Origin: Cyclobacteriaceae bacterium | Lineage (GTDB): Bacteria > Bacteroidota > Bacteroidia > Cytophagales > Cyclobacteriaceae | Reading direction: 5' to 3' | Assembly (NCBI GenBank): GCA_025455015.1 | Contig: JALONI010000001.1 | Location: forward strand, 1 to 64,000 | Length of the DNA: 64,000 bases | Part shown: positions 8,358 through 16,802 of the stretch, in pieces | Layout: each line of letters starts with the position of its first letter | How positions within the stretch are numbered: position 1 is the stretch's first letter | Made by a program: the position numbers and the translations under genes | The notes under the pieces: model-generated | What the model saw: only the letters and a program-made list of their open reading frames with translations | Told to the model about the DNA's origin: nothing | Database searches by the model: none

Positions 8358-8483
8358 GAAGTAGGTGTGTGAGCAAGGGGCGGTTGGGAGTTGGCAATAG
8401 GCAGTAGGCAGTAGGCAATGGGTAATAGGCAGTGGTTGAACGTTGAACTTTACGGCTTGAATTTTGAATTCTGAATTTATCGA
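8358..8483. repeat. Intergenic GGCAGTAGGCA filler repeat
   Basis: This 126-bp gap has reiterated GGCAATAGGCAGTAGGCAGTAG words followed by TTGAACGTTGAACTT and TTGAATTTTGAATT units. The same vocabulary appears at 57358-57650. It is non-coding and separates rimK from the third gene of the cluster without a visible terminator. Confidence 0.6.
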
Positions 8484-9458
8484 ATGAGAGACATCGTCAT
8501 AGCGGAGCAGCACGTTCGCCCGGGAGAGTTTAAGGAGATCAATATCAACATTGCGCGGCTTCCCTCCCGCACCCAGATCGACACGCCCGTATACGTGTAC
8601 CGCGGCTTGGAAGACGGGCCCACGCTGGCGCTCACAGCCGGTATGCATGGCGATGAAATCAATGGCATGGAGATCGTGCGCAGAATCATTGACACGGGGC
8701 TTCATCACGTCAAGCGCGGCACTGTCCTGTGCATGCCTGTGATCAACGTTTACGGCTTTCTCAACTACTCACGCGAAGTGCCGGACGGAAAAGACATCAA
8801 CCGCTCGTTCCCCGGCAGCAAGGGCGGTTCGCTAGCCTCGCGCGTGGCCTACCACATCACGCACGACATCATTCCCTGCATCGACTACGGCATCGACTTT
8901 CACACGGGCGGGGCCATGCGCACCAACTACCCACAGGTACGCTGTGTGATGGCCGAAGCCAAAAACGTGGAACTGGCCGCAGCTTTTTGTGCCCCCTTTA
9001 CCATCGACTCACCCTTTCGGCCGCACTCGCTGCGACAAACGGCTGCCAAAAAAGGAAAAAACATCATCGTATACGAAGGCGGTGAAAGCATCCGCTTTGA
9101 TCAGCATGCCATTGAAGAAGGTATCAATGGCACCTTGCGGCTGATGAACCACCTGAAAATGATTGACTGGGCCCCCGAGCCCAAAGAGGAAAACCGCATT
9201 GTATGGAACAGCAGTTGGGCGCGGGCCCGCACAGCCGGATTATTTCAACCCACCATCAAATGTGGCGACTACATTGAAAAAGGGCAACTGGTAGGCACAC
9301 TGACCGATCCGTTTGGCGAATTCAAAGAAAAAGTAAAGTCGCCCTCCACCGGCTACGTAGTAGGCCTCAACAACAACCCGGTGGTAAACGCGGGGGATGC
9401 CTTATTACACATTGGCATGGACAACTTTTGCAAGATTGGCGGAGGGATGGAGGATTAG
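8484..9458 (+). CDS. Succinylglutamate desuccinylase/aspartoacylase-family zinc hydrolase
   Basis: This is a 324-residue M14-like metallo-amidohydrolase that should hydrolyse an N-acyl amino acid or an acylated peptide end. The zinc ligands are in GMHGDE (His55, Glu58) and DFHTGG (His140). The catalytic Glu is probably in VYEGGE near residue 198. A C-terminal beta-domain (ADPFGEFK-like, KSPSTGYVVGL) is typical of the AstE-like subfamily. Together with the RimB-like and RimK genes upstream it forms a conserved trio. The acyl substrate is unknown, but an acyl-glutamyl product of RimK is a reasonable guess. Confidence 0.88.
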   Translation: MRDIVIAEQHVRPGEFKEININIARLPSRTQIDTPVYVYRGLEDGPTLALTAGMHGDEINGMEIVRRIIDTGLHHVKRGTVLCMPVINVYGFLNYSREVPDGKDINRSFPGSKGGSLASRVAYHITHDIIPCIDYGIDFHTGGAMRTNYPQVRCVMAEAKNVELAAAFCAPFTIDSPFRPHSLRQTAAKKGKNIIVYEGGESIRFDQHAIEEGINGTLRLMNHLKMIDWAPEPKEENRIVWNSSWARARTAGLFQPTIKCGDYIEKGQLVGTLTDPFGEFKEKVKSPSTGYVVGLNNNPVVNAGDALLHIGMDNFCKIGGGMED

Positions 9459-9491
9459 ATCGCGGTTGTCACGCAAACATCACTATCCTGT

Positions 9492-10280
9492 TCACTTCCC
9501 CACAAACACCGGCTTGCGCTTCTCCAAAAATGCCGCTACGCCTTCTTTGTAATCAGCCGACTGACCGGCTATCTCCTGGCAATACGCCTCGTAGTCGAGC
9601 ATCTCGTCCAGCGTGGCCGTGGATGACTTGTTGAGCATCTTTTTGATAAGCCCGATGGCCTTGGTGGGCGCTTGCGCGAAATGGTCGGTGTAGGTTTTTA
9701 CCGCCTGGTCCAACTCGGCCGTGGGCACCACCTTGGTTACCAGGCCCAGGTGCAGTGCTTCCGCGGCCATCACACGGCTGCCCATGGCACACAGTTCAAA
9801 GGCCTTGGCCGTGCCCACCAGGCGTGGCAGAAGGTAAGAAGACCCGGAGTCGGGCACGAGCCCGATATTGACAAAAATTTCAATGAGCGAGGCTTCCTCC
9901 GTAGCTACGATCACATCACAGGCCAGGGCAAGTGATGCGCCCGCCCCTGCCGCCACTCCGTTTAACCGACACACGATCGGCTTGGGCAATGTGCGCATGG
10001 CGCGGATGATGGGGTTGTAGCGTTTGTGCAGCGACTCCATAAACGAACGCTTCTGCTGGCCGGAGACCGCCTTCAAATCCTGACCCGAACAGAACGCCTT
10101 GCCTGCGCCCGTGAGCACCACCACCCGCACGTGGTCGTCTTTGGCTACGTGCTTCAGTGCGTCTTGCAACTCATAGGTGATCTCGTCATTCAACGCATTG
10201 TACACCGCGGGGCGGTTGAGGGTAATGGTTGCGACACCGCCTTCCGCCTGACAACTCAAAAACTGAAATGTTGCTGCCAT
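9492..10280 (-). CDS. Enoyl-CoA hydratase/isomerase, PaaG-like
   Basis: This is a 262-residue crotonase-fold enzyme. The oxyanion-hole segments CSGQDLKAVSG and NGVAAGAGASLALACD are visible, and NIGLVPDSGSSYLLPRLVG resembles PaaG, which isomerises ring-epoxide phenylacetyl-CoA. The exact acyl-CoA substrate cannot be assigned from sequence, because no other phenylacetate genes are nearby. The ATG at 10280 gives MAATFQFLSCQAEG, a normal crotonase start; an earlier in-frame start reads into the upstream gene. It follows the membrane gene at 10286-10897 by 5 bases, so the two are cotranscribed. Confidence 0.88.
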   Translation of the reverse strand: MAATFQFLSCQAEGGVATITLNRPAVYNALNDEITYELQDALKHVAKDDHVRVVVLTGAGKAFCSGQDLKAVSGQQKRSFMESLHKRYNPIIRAMRTLPKPIVCRLNGVAAGAGASLALACDVIVATEEASLIEIFVNIGLVPDSGSSYLLPRLVGTAKAFELCAMGSRVMAAEALHLGLVTKVVPTAELDQAVKTYTDHFAQAPTKAIGLIKKMLNKSSTATLDEMLDYEAYCQEIAGQSADYKEGVAAFLEKRKPVFVGK

Positions 10281-10285
10281 AGATA

Positions 10286-10897
10286 TCAAAAGAATACGTT
10301 CATGCCCAGGAATCCGATGCCAAATCCCGTTAAGGCGCCATACAGCACCTCGCGCGGGGTGTGGGCTTGCAAATACAGCCGGGCCGACATGACCAGGCCG
10401 GTCAATGCGATGACGAGGGCGGTAGGCCAAATCAACTGGCCCAGCGATGCCTTGGTCAACGGCAGCAAGATGCCCACCGCGCCCCACATGGCCAAGCTGT
10501 GGATGCTGATCTTGTAAAAAAATGTGATCACCGTGGCCATCACGATCAACATCGAAACAATGGCCAGCAGCTTTACAAAATTAGGACTGAGACTGTCCAT
10601 GGTATAAAACAAGATGGCAGCCGACACGTAAAACACGGTGATCATGATGAACGGCACGTGCCGCTCGCTGCGCTCGCGCATGGTGAGCGATCGGATGGAG
10701 CCCAGGTACTTTAGCAGCACTAAGTTTAGTGCCGGCAACACACCGGTGATCACGGCCACCACGGCCGTAAACGCCATCATTTTCGATGATGGTATGCGCA
10801 GCATTTCGGGCATAAACCACCCCAGCAGCACCACGAGGTAGGTCGTTAACAACAACGGGTGAAACAGGACGGACACGGCTTTGGCGAGGGTTGTCAC
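10286..10897 (-). CDS. PAP2-superfamily-like membrane protein
   Basis: This is a 203-residue integral membrane protein with about six hydrophobic helices. Residual PAP2 features can be seen. SLTMRERSERHVPF resembles the first basic motif, and SIHS sits in the place of PSGH. ARLYLQAHTPREVLYG resembles the SR-x5-H-x3-D motif with Asp changed to Glu. It may be a lipid or isoprenoid phosphatase or a degenerate relative. It heads the operon with the PaaG-like gene. Phosphatase activity is uncertain because the motifs are divergent. Confidence 0.65.
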   Translation of the reverse strand: MTTLAKAVSVLFHPLLLTTYLVVLLGWFMPEMLRIPSSKMMAFTAVVAVITGVLPALNLVLLKYLGSIRSLTMRERSERHVPFIMITVFYVSAAILFYTMDSLSPNFVKLLAIVSMLIVMATVITFFYKISIHSLAMWGAVGILLPLTKASLGQLIWPTALVIALTGLVMSARLYLQAHTPREVLYGALTGFGIGFLGMNVFF

Positions 10898-10904
10898 AGC
10901 GCGG

Positions 10905-10993
10905 GGAAGTTCAAGTTTTAGAAGTCCAGGGTTAAAAGTCCGAAAGACCGGAAGTCAGGAGGACGGGAAGATGGGAAGTTCAACGTTGAAGGT
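10905..10993. repeat. Intergenic AAGTCC filler repeat
   Basis: This stretch contains AAGTTCAAG, GAAGTCC, AAAGTCC, GAAAGACC and GGAAGTC units ending in AAGTTCAACGTTGAA. It matches the vocabulary of the 2742-2900 gap. It separates the convergent-side end of rpoN from the PAP2-like gene, and no gene is visible. Confidence 0.6.
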
Positions 10994-12451
10994 TTAAAGT
11001 TCTTTGCGAAGGCGCGCCACAGGTATGTTTAGCTGCTCGCGGTATTTGGCCACGGTGCGCCTGGCGATGTTGTATCCCTTTTGGTTGAGCAGGTCTTCCA
11101 GCTTATCGTCTGAAAAGGGTTTGTTTTTATCCTCGCCCTCGATCAAGTCTTTGATGATCTGCTTTACTTCGCGGCTGCTCACCTCCTCGCCTGAGTCGGT
11201 GGCAATACCTTCGCTGAAAAAATACTTGAGCGGGAAGGTGCCAAAATCCGTTTGCACGGTTTTGCTGCTGGCCACGCGGCTCACGGTGGAAATGTCCATG
11301 TTGATGATTTGTGCGATGTCTTTCAAAATCATCGGGCGGAGCTTGGTTTCATCTCCGTCAAGAAAATACTCGTATTGAAAGTCGACAATGGCGCGCATGG
11401 TGCGCAGCAACGTTTGCTGCCGTTGCTTAATGGCATCGATAAACCATTTGGCAGCATCGAGTTTTTGTTTGACAAACGTGACCGCCTCTTTCAGTTTCTT
11501 GTCTTTCTTGTCGCCCTTATCGTAGGCGTGAAACATTTCCGTGTAGGAGCGGCTGATGCGCAACTCGGGTGCATTGCGTGAGTTTAAGGCCAGCTCCAGT
11601 TTGCCGTTGTTGTTGGTGAGGATAAAGTCGGGAATAACGTATTGGTTTTTGGCCATGCCCGAGGTAGACTCGCCCCCCGGTTTGGGGTTCAGCCGCACGA
11701 TTAGCTCAATGGCGTCTTTGATGTATTCCTCATCATCCAAATCCAATTTCTTCTGGATTTTGGCATAATGTTTTTTGGTAAACTCTTCGTAGCACTCTGC
11801 CAGTATCCGTTTGGCCACGATGACGTCCACATCCTGCCCATCGTCCATCCGCTCCAACTGCAGCAGCAGGCACTCTTGCAGGTTGCGGGCGGCAATGCCG
11901 GCCGGGTCAAATGTCTGTATCTTTTTTAGCAGCTCTTCCACCTCCCCCAGGCTGGTTTCAATACTTTGCGAAAAGGCCAGGTCGTTCACGATGGCTTCTA
12001 AATCCCTGCGTATGTATCCATCGCCCTCAATGCTGCCAATCAATTGCTTGCCGATGGCCGTTTCGCGATCATCCAAGCCCAGGAAACCCAATTGGGTGAG
12101 CAGTGTTTCATGCAGCGAAGTGGCCATGGGGATGGGCATCTCGCGTTCGTCATCGTCATCGCCACTGCCACCGTCATACGTTTTGTAGCCCGCATAGTCG
12201 TCATCGCGCAAATAGTCTTTGATGTCAATCTCATCTTGCCCGGTGGGCTCCTCCTCGAGCGGCTCCGGTTCTTCGGCATAGGTCTCTTCCGGTTCTTCTG
12301 ATTCACCCTCTTCCAGGGCCGGGTTCAGCTCAATCTCCTCTTCAATACGGCCTTCCAGCTCGGCCGTAGGCACCTGCAACAACTTGATAAATTGAATCTG
12401 CTGCGGGGAGAGTTTCTGTTGAAGCGTTTGACTGAGGCCAAGTTTCTGCAT
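10994..12451 (-). CDS. rpoN: RNA polymerase sigma-54 factor RpoN
   Basis: This 485-residue protein directs RNA polymerase to -24/-12 promoters opened by AAA+ activators. Region I is the N-terminal Gln/Leu-rich QKLSPQQIQFIKLLQVP. Region II is an acidic linker (residues about 48-85, Glu/Asp-rich). Region III contains the core-binding and DNA-binding domains. The RpoN box ARRTVAKYRE lies near the C terminus. The length is normal for Bacteroidota. No sigma-54 activator with an AAA+ domain is encoded in this window. A filler repeat lies directly downstream. Confidence 0.95.
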   Translation of the reverse strand: MQKLGLSQTLQQKLSPQQIQFIKLLQVPTAELEGRIEEEIELNPALEEGESEEPEETYAEEPEPLEEEPTGQDEIDIKDYLRDDDYAGYKTYDGGSGDDDDEREMPIPMATSLHETLLTQLGFLGLDDRETAIGKQLIGSIEGDGYIRRDLEAIVNDLAFSQSIETSLGEVEELLKKIQTFDPAGIAARNLQECLLLQLERMDDGQDVDVIVAKRILAECYEEFTKKHYAKIQKKLDLDDEEYIKDAIELIVRLNPKPGGESTSGMAKNQYVIPDFILTNNNGKLELALNSRNAPELRISRSYTEMFHAYDKGDKKDKKLKEAVTFVKQKLDAAKWFIDAIKQRQQTLLRTMRAIVDFQYEYFLDGDETKLRPMILKDIAQIINMDISTVSRVASSKTVQTDFGTFPLKYFFSEGIATDSGEEVSSREVKQIIKDLIEGEDKNKPFSDDKLEDLLNQKGYNIARRTVAKYREQLNIPVARLRKEL

Positions 12452-12579
12452 GATCGGTAAGAATGGACAAAAATACCAATTCGGGGCGTCAGTAAAAAGG
12501 AAGATCTATCACGGCATGCGCCTGCCGGGTGGTTTTGATTCCATAGGTAAATTAACTTTTTTTGCGCTCCCCTTTTCAT

Positions 12580-14016
12580 ATGAAACGCATCAAAATCAAG
12601 GAACTTCTCACCACGGTGCCCACCGCGCAGGCGGTGACCGTGCAGGGTTGGGTACGTACCTTTCGCAACAATCAGTTCATTTCCATCAATGATGGGTCCA
12701 CCTTGCAAAACCTGCAGGCGGTGGTTGAACTAAACTCACTGGACGACACCCTGTTGAAGCGCATCACCACGGGGGCCTGCGTGTCCGTCACCGGCACGTT
12801 GGTTGCCTCGCTGGGCAAGGGGCAGGCCGTGGAAGTGAAAGTGACGACCTTGGAAATTTTGGGCGAATGCGATGCGGAGCAGTACCCGCTGCAACTGAAG
12901 AACAGGCCCAGCCTCGAGTACCTGCGCGAAATCGCGCACTTGCGCATCCGTACCAATACGTTTGGAGCCGTCATGCGCATCCGCCATGCCATGGCCTTTG
13001 CCGTCCATCAGTTTTTTAACGACCGGGGATTCTACTATGTACACACGCCCGTCATCACCGGTTCGGATGCGGAAGGAGCCGGTGCCATGTTTCGCGTGAC
13101 CACGCTGGATGCCGCCAACCCGCCACGTACCGAAGAGGGAAAGGTGAATTACCAGGAAGACTTCTTTGGCCGCGAAACCAACCTGACCGTGTCGGGCCAG
13201 CTCGAAGGCGAGACGTACGCACTGGCGCTGAGCGAGATCTACACCTTTGGACCCACGTTTCGGGCCGAGAACTCAAACACCACGCGCCACCTGGCTGAGT
13301 TTTGGATGATTGAACCCGAAATGGCGTTTTACGACCTTCCCGACAACATGCAGTTGGCCACGGAACTGTTGCAATACCTGGTGCGCTATGCGTTGGCGCA
13401 TTGCCGCGAAGACCTGGAGTTTTTGCACAAACGGGCCCACGATGAAGAGGCCACCAAACCACAAGAGCAGCGAAGCGAGTGGGGTCTGCTGGAGCGACTC
13501 ACCTTCGTGACCGAAAACGACTTTGTGCGATTGAGCTATACCGAAGCCATCGACATCTTGAAAAACTCCAACCCGAACAAAAAGAAAAAATTTCAATATC
13601 TGATCGAAGACTGGGGTACCGACTTGCAATCCGAACACGAACGCTACCTGGTGGAGAAACACTTCAAAAAACCGGTGATCTTGTACAACTACCCGGCTGC
13701 CATCAAGTCGTTTTACATGCGGCAAAACGAAGATGGCAAAACGGTGGCAGCCATGGATGTGCTCTTTCCGGGTATTGGCGAAATCATTGGAGGCTCGCAG
13801 CGCGAAGAACGCCATGACCGGTTGCTCAGGCGCGTGGAAGAACTCAACATGCCCCTCAAAGACCTGTGGTGGTACCTGGAACTTCGCAAGTTTGGGTCGG
13901 CCCCGCACAGCGGCTTTGGCTTGGGCTTTGAGCGGCTCATGTTGTTTGTAACGGGCATGACCAACATCCGCGATGTGATCCCCTACCCCCGCTTCCCGGG
14001 CAACGCAGCCTTTTAA
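12580..14016 (+). CDS. asnS: Asparaginyl-tRNA synthetase
   Basis: This 478-residue class IIb aminoacyl-tRNA synthetase charges tRNA-Asn. The N-terminal OB fold binds the anticodon ([20 protein letters not shown]). The catalytic domain has motif 2 [19 protein letters not shown] and motif 3 GFGLGFERL. The closing [14 protein letters not shown] is typical of AsnS rather than AspS. The start at 12580 gives [10 protein letters not shown], the common Bacteroidota start. The gene is convergent with the MGMT-like gene, with only 9 bases between the stops. Confidence 0.96.
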   Translation: MKRIKIKELLTTVPTAQAVTVQGWVRTFRNNQFISINDGSTLQNLQAVVELNSLDDTLLKRITTGACVSVTGTLVASLGKGQAVEVKVTTLEILGECDAEQYPLQLKNRPSLEYLREIAHLRIRTNTFGAVMRIRHAMAFAVHQFFNDRGFYYVHTPVITGSDAEGAGAMFRVTTLDAANPPRTEEGKVNYQEDFFGRETNLTVSGQLEGETYALALSEIYTFGPTFRAENSNTTRHLAEFWMIEPEMAFYDLPDNMQLATELLQYLVRYALAHCREDLEFLHKRAHDEEATKPQEQRSEWGLLERLTFVTENDFVRLSYTEAIDILKNSNPNKKKKFQYLIEDWGTDLQSEHERYLVEKHFKKPVILYNYPAAIKSFYMRQNEDGKTVAAMDVLFPGIGEIIGGSQREERHDRLLRRVEELNMPLKDLWWYLELRKFGSAPHSGFGLGFERLMLFVTGMTNIRDVIPYPRFPGNAAF

Positions 14017-14025
14017 GCCGGCTTG

Positions 14026-14481
14026 TCAATCCGCAATGCCCTCGGCTTTTCGCTGTTTCTTCACAAAGCTTTCGCCAAAGGAAAGTTTTTTGTTGAGGGC
14101 CGACTGAGGGCCCACCACCCGCCAAAAGGGAGCCACGTTGCCCAGCGGTTTGCCTTGGGTGAGCTGCTCATGAGCGGCTTCTGACACAAGACGCAAAAAA
14201 ATACCCGTGGTCACCGGGCAGGTGTACTCCGCCCGATACTCGCGGGCCAGGTCGCTGCGCAAGGTTTTCAGCGTCACACTTTTTCCTTTCGGGATGTCGC
14301 GCACATAGTCGTCCACAATTTTGGGCGTGGCAATGAGCATCTTGGCTCCGGCCGGCATATCGGCAAAGCCGTTGTCGAGTTTCTTGACGATAAACGACTT
14401 GGTGGGATCATTGACTTTGTCCGTCCACGATTTTTTGGGGCGTAACGGCCTGGTGGTCTTTTTCGCAGCTTGCTTCTTCAT
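14026..14481 (-). CDS. MGMT-family DNA-binding-domain protein (no alkyl-acceptor cysteine)
   Basis: This is a 151-residue protein. The central part (VPKGKxxT-like DIPKGKSVTLKTLRSDLARE, then CPVTTGIFLRLVSEAAHEQ and FWRVVGP) matches small proteins annotated as MGMT family. These share the winged-helix DNA-binding fold of O6-alkylguanine transferases. The PCHR acceptor motif is absent, so direct alkyl transfer is unlikely and an alkyltransferase-like recognition role is possible. The N terminus is very basic (KKQAAKKTTRPLRPKK). It is the last gene of a minus-strand operon with HMA-like, VOC and GyrI-like genes. Confidence 0.75.
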   Translation of the reverse strand: MKKQAAKKTTRPLRPKKSWTDKVNDPTKSFIVKKLDNGFADMPAGAKMLIATPKIVDDYVRDIPKGKSVTLKTLRSDLAREYRAEYTCPVTTGIFLRLVSEAAHEQLTQGKPLGNVAPFWRVVGPQSALNKKLSFGESFVKKQRKAEGIAD

Positions 14482-14538
14482 ATTCGTTGATACGGTTTTT
14501 ATGCCTCCCGATTGCCCGAGTGCCTACAACGCCAGGGG

Positions 14539-14751
14539 TCAGTCCAACTCGCAACACTCGAAGCCAACTTTTCTCAGTACATGCATGGCGGCCTCGGCTG
14601 AAACGCGGTCAGAAACAACACGCAATATTTTGTCGCCATCATCGAGGGCAAAATTCCAGCGCCCACGGCCTGCCAATTTATTCAATAGTGGTCGCAATTG
14701 CTTCACCTGGTCGGTGGATTGCACGGATGTTTTGAATACCAGTACGTTCAT
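14539..14751 (-). CDS. 70-aa HMA/ferredoxin-fold-like small protein
   Basis: This short protein (MNVLVFKTSV start, ECCELD end) has the alternating beta-alpha-beta pattern of heavy-metal-associated-like domains: VFKTSVQSTDQVKQLRPLLNKL, then WNFALDDGDKILRV, then AAMHVLRKVGFECC. The N-terminal CxxC of true metallochaperones is missing. Only a terminal Cys-Cys pair remains, so metal binding is uncertain. Such 70-residue proteins are frequent in Bacteroidota with no assigned role. It starts 5 bases after the VOC gene stop, which supports cotranscription. Confidence 0.65.
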   Translation of the reverse strand: MNVLVFKTSVQSTDQVKQLRPLLNKLAGRGRWNFALDDGDKILRVVSDRVSAEAAMHVLRKVGFECCELD

Positions 14752-14756
14752 GGCAG

Positions 14757-15245
14757 CTAGTGGTGATCGGGGGGCGTGTAGGTAACGATGTCAATGGCAA
14801 TTCCGTTGGGGTCAACCAGGCCAAAGTGACGGTCGCCCCACCGCTCGGTGCGTACGTCAAAGGCCAGCGGAGTACCCAGCGCCTTCAGGCGAGCAAACAT
14901 TGCGTCCACGTCTTCAACCTCGATCGTCAAATACATGCCCTGGCCGCCATAGGCAGGTTTGAACACGGGCTGTTGCGAGGCATGGTTGGGCAACAGAAAG
15001 CTGATCTGTGCACGGCCGTCAGGCGTATGCAGCAGCAGGTAGAAGTCATTTTCGAAGGAGACGCCAAAGCCCAACACACGTGTGTAAAAGTCTTTGGATT
15101 CCGCCAGCTTGGCGGTGGCAATACCGGCATTGAGTTTCATGGGTTGCGTTGGTTTGGTTTGTCCGTTGGATCGCATCATGCAGGCACAGAGGATACTGAC
15201 CACGATGCCCGCCACTACAATCATCCGTTTCGTTTTGGGTTGCAT
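14757..15245 (-). CDS. VOC-family (glyoxalase-like) protein with membrane or lipoprotein leader
   Basis: This is a 162-residue vicinal-oxygen-chelate fold protein. The paired beta-alpha-beta units are seen as KDFYTRVLGF, DFYLLLHTPDG, YLTIEVEDVDAMFARLKALG and WGDRHFGLVDPNGIAIDIV. The family includes glyoxalases and drug-binding resistance proteins. The N terminus is unusual for a VOC protein: a basic start, a hydrophobic segment and CAC near residue 20, resembling a lipoprotein or secretion leader. It overlaps no neighbour but sits 4 bases after the GyrI-like stop. The ligand is unknown. Confidence 0.8.
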   Translation of the reverse strand: MQPKTKRMIVVAGIVVSILCACMMRSNGQTKPTQPMKLNAGIATAKLAESKDFYTRVLGFGVSFENDFYLLLHTPDGRAQISFLLPNHASQQPVFKPAYGGQGMYLTIEVEDVDAMFARLKALGTPLAFDVRTERWGDRHFGLVDPNGIAIDIVTYTPPDHH

Positions 15246-15249
15246 AGGC

Positions 15250-15735
15250 TTAATTCGGTTGAGCGGCTACGACTCCCAGTTGAATTTCGGTCACGTTGGC
15301 GTCCGGGTGTTGGAAATCGGCATTGAGGTACAACTCCCGATTGACGCCTGTGGGTAGCCATTGATTTTTGGCCACAAAGGCCATGAGCGTTTGGTAGCTG
15401 CGGGGTATCTCCTGCCAGCCGCCCTCGTGCAGCAGGCTTACGCACGTGAACGGCTCCGTTCGCTTGAAGTGAAAGGGGCCATCATAGGCGGCCACAGTTG
15501 AGGCCACGGGCAGACAGACCTCCAACGTAAAGGGCTGCGACTCATCGCCCATGAAGCCGAAGTAGTGCCAGTGCACGGGGCCGGTCACATGCAGGTCGTG
15601 GGCGACCGCCTCGGCAAAGAGCTTTTTGGCCAACGGCACCTGCTGCGATAGCTGGGCAAGGGTGACCTGCGCCCGGTGAAAAAGAAAATTGATGGGCTTG
15701 ACGGTTTTTCGAATGGGTTGATGGGGGGCTGTCAT
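15250..15735 (-). CDS. GyrI-like small-molecule-binding-domain protein
   Basis: This 161-residue protein has the GyrI/SOUL-like effector-binding fold: LPVASTV-type PVASTVAAYDG, TCVSLLHEGGWQEIPRSYQTLMAF and RELYLNADFQHPDANVTEIQLGV. These domains bind hydrophobic small molecules and are common as stand-alone xenobiotic sensors or hydrolases. The ATG at 15735 is preferred over one at 15759 because the latter lies closer to the operator. Two 19-bp palindromes lie 34-116 bases upstream. It is the first gene of the GyrI-VOC-HMA-MGMT operon. Confidence 0.78.
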   Translation of the reverse strand: MTAPHQPIRKTVKPINFLFHRAQVTLAQLSQQVPLAKKLFAEAVAHDLHVTGPVHWHYFGFMGDESQPFTLEVCLPVASTVAAYDGPFHFKRTEPFTCVSLLHEGGWQEIPRSYQTLMAFVAKNQWLPTGVNRELYLNADFQHPDANVTEIQLGVVAAQPN

Positions 15736-15768
15736 GGGGTTGATTTTTGAGTAAAGCAACGCACGCCC

Positions 15769-15787
15769 ACTGACAGCCCTATGTCAG
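15769..15787. promoter_or_regulatory. Putative operator, proximal copy
   Basis: The 19 bases ACTGACAGCCCTATGTCAG contain the inverted arms CTGACA and TGTCAG around a six-base spacer. The site lies 34-52 bases upstream of the GyrI-like ATG, where a promoter is expected. It matches the distal copy at 15832 in 18 of 19 positions. Confidence 0.65.
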
Positions 15788-15831
15788 CACCCAACGCGAG
15801 AGATGAAAAAAAATGTCTCTTTTTTGCCTCG

Positions 15832-15850
15832 ACTGACAACCCTATGTCAG
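15832..15850. promoter_or_regulatory. Putative operator, distal copy
   Basis: The bases ACTGACAACCCTATGTCAG repeat the proximal site, with one change in the spacer. The two sites start 63 bp apart, which is six helical turns at 10.5 bp, so two bound dimers would face the same side of the DNA. The binding protein is unknown. Confidence 0.65.
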
Positions 15851-16166
15851 GAGTGGGCCCTTTTTGGCGGGGTTTTTGGGTTTTTTACACGGCTCCGGCT
15901 GTATTAGGGCTGCGGGCAATTGGATAGAGCCGGGTGTTGGTAGCAATAAGGCCCGCGCAAATGAGTGTTTCACAAGAAGCCCGATAATTTCCAAACAACG
16001 ACCTCCCACAGGGGCAAATGAGTGGCTCGTATACAACTTGGACTTTGAAAAATCAAAACGTGGGAAGATTAAAAATTTAACAAAGCCGAGCCGGAATTTA
16101 TCCTGCGAAAAGCGAGGTGTTTTTAAGAAGATTGTGCTTCGACTTTCTCCACGCATCTGGCATCTT
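15851..16166. other. Intergenic stretch without a recognisable gene
   Basis: Open frames of about 100 codons exist on both strands here (15842-16156 minus, 15864-16190 plus). Neither has a recognisable domain, signal or codon pattern, and they overlap each other. Composition shifts to AT-rich from about 16020. I see no promoter or RNA gene that I can support. The stretch is the approach to the repeat at 16167. Confidence 0.5.
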
Positions 16167-16290
16167 GGCCTTTGTTGGTGTTGCGCGTGAGCAACGAGGG
16201 CAGGTTCACCAACAAATGAGATAAATTATGACAACAGGGGCAATACAAAGAAGTCAATGACGACAATCGCGCGAAGCCGTGCGCGACACC
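16167..16290. repeat. Inverted-repeat-ended element, left copy
   Basis: The element opens with GGCCTTTGTTGGTGTTGCGC, identical to the start of the copy at 19487. It ends with GCGCGACACC (16281-16290), the imperfect inverse of GGTGTTGCGC (16177-16186). Internally both copies share TGAGC, GGTTCAC, ACAAA and ATAAATT in order. It looks like a MITE-like or recombination-site-like palindrome at the left border of an AT-rich gene block. No transposase is present. Confidence 0.7.
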
Positions 16291-16336
16291 GAAAAGGGTG
16301 AGGGTCGTCACCGCCTTGAATTGTCCCTCGGGTGCT

Positions 16337-16717
16337 TCACCCCTTTTGCTTTTTCATTCGATACTCTTTTCCCCATTTCGCCATCGCCTGAATGGTTGGC
16401 CCCAACGTAAGCCCGAACTCGGTTAGTGCATACTCAACCCTCGGAGGAATTTCTGCATAAATTTTTCTGCTGATCAACCCATCATCCTCTAACTCCCTCA
16501 ACTGCTGCGTAAGCATCGATTGGGTGATCCCTTTAACGCTTCGCTTTAATTCGCCAAACCTGGCGGGGGCCGTAAAGTAGATGGCATTAATGAGGATTGG
16601 CTTCCATTTTCCTCCCAAAACTTTCATGGTTGCCGTTACGGGGCAAGTATTTTCATCAAAAATAATTTTTTCTTCTACCTTATCTACTTGATTATCAGCA
16701 ATAGTATTTTTCTTCAT
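16337..16717 (-). CDS. HxlR-family transcriptional regulator
   Basis: This is a 126-residue winged-helix regulator. The HxlR core begins TCPVTATMKVLGGKWKP, with the conserved redox-capable Cys25 just before it. The helix-turn-helix is FGELKRSVKGITQSMLTQQLRELEDDGLI and the wing is VEYALTEFG. HxlR proteins often sense aldehydes, quinones or oxidants and control adjacent reductases. It is divergent from the quinone oxidoreductase gene, with an SDR remnant between them. The AT-rich intergenic stretch at 16718-16802 holds TTAATTA-type inverted words that could include its operator. Confidence 0.9.
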   Translation of the reverse strand: MKKNTIADNQVDKVEEKIIFDENTCPVTATMKVLGGKWKPILINAIYFTAPARFGELKRSVKGITQSMLTQQLRELEDDGLISRKIYAEIPPRVEYALTEFGLTLGPTIQAMAKWGKEYRMKKQKG

Positions 16718-16802
16718 ACTTACTCCTTTAAAGCGTCCTACTTGCTATAATTAATTTAACTCCGAATACTTGCGGTACAAATCTAATTAATACTAAAGAA
16801 CG

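Noticed and set aside
15842-16190. Two overlapping ORFs of about 100 codons on opposite strands
   Set aside because: They overlap each other, lack domains or signals and straddle a composition change. I treat the stretch as non-coding.
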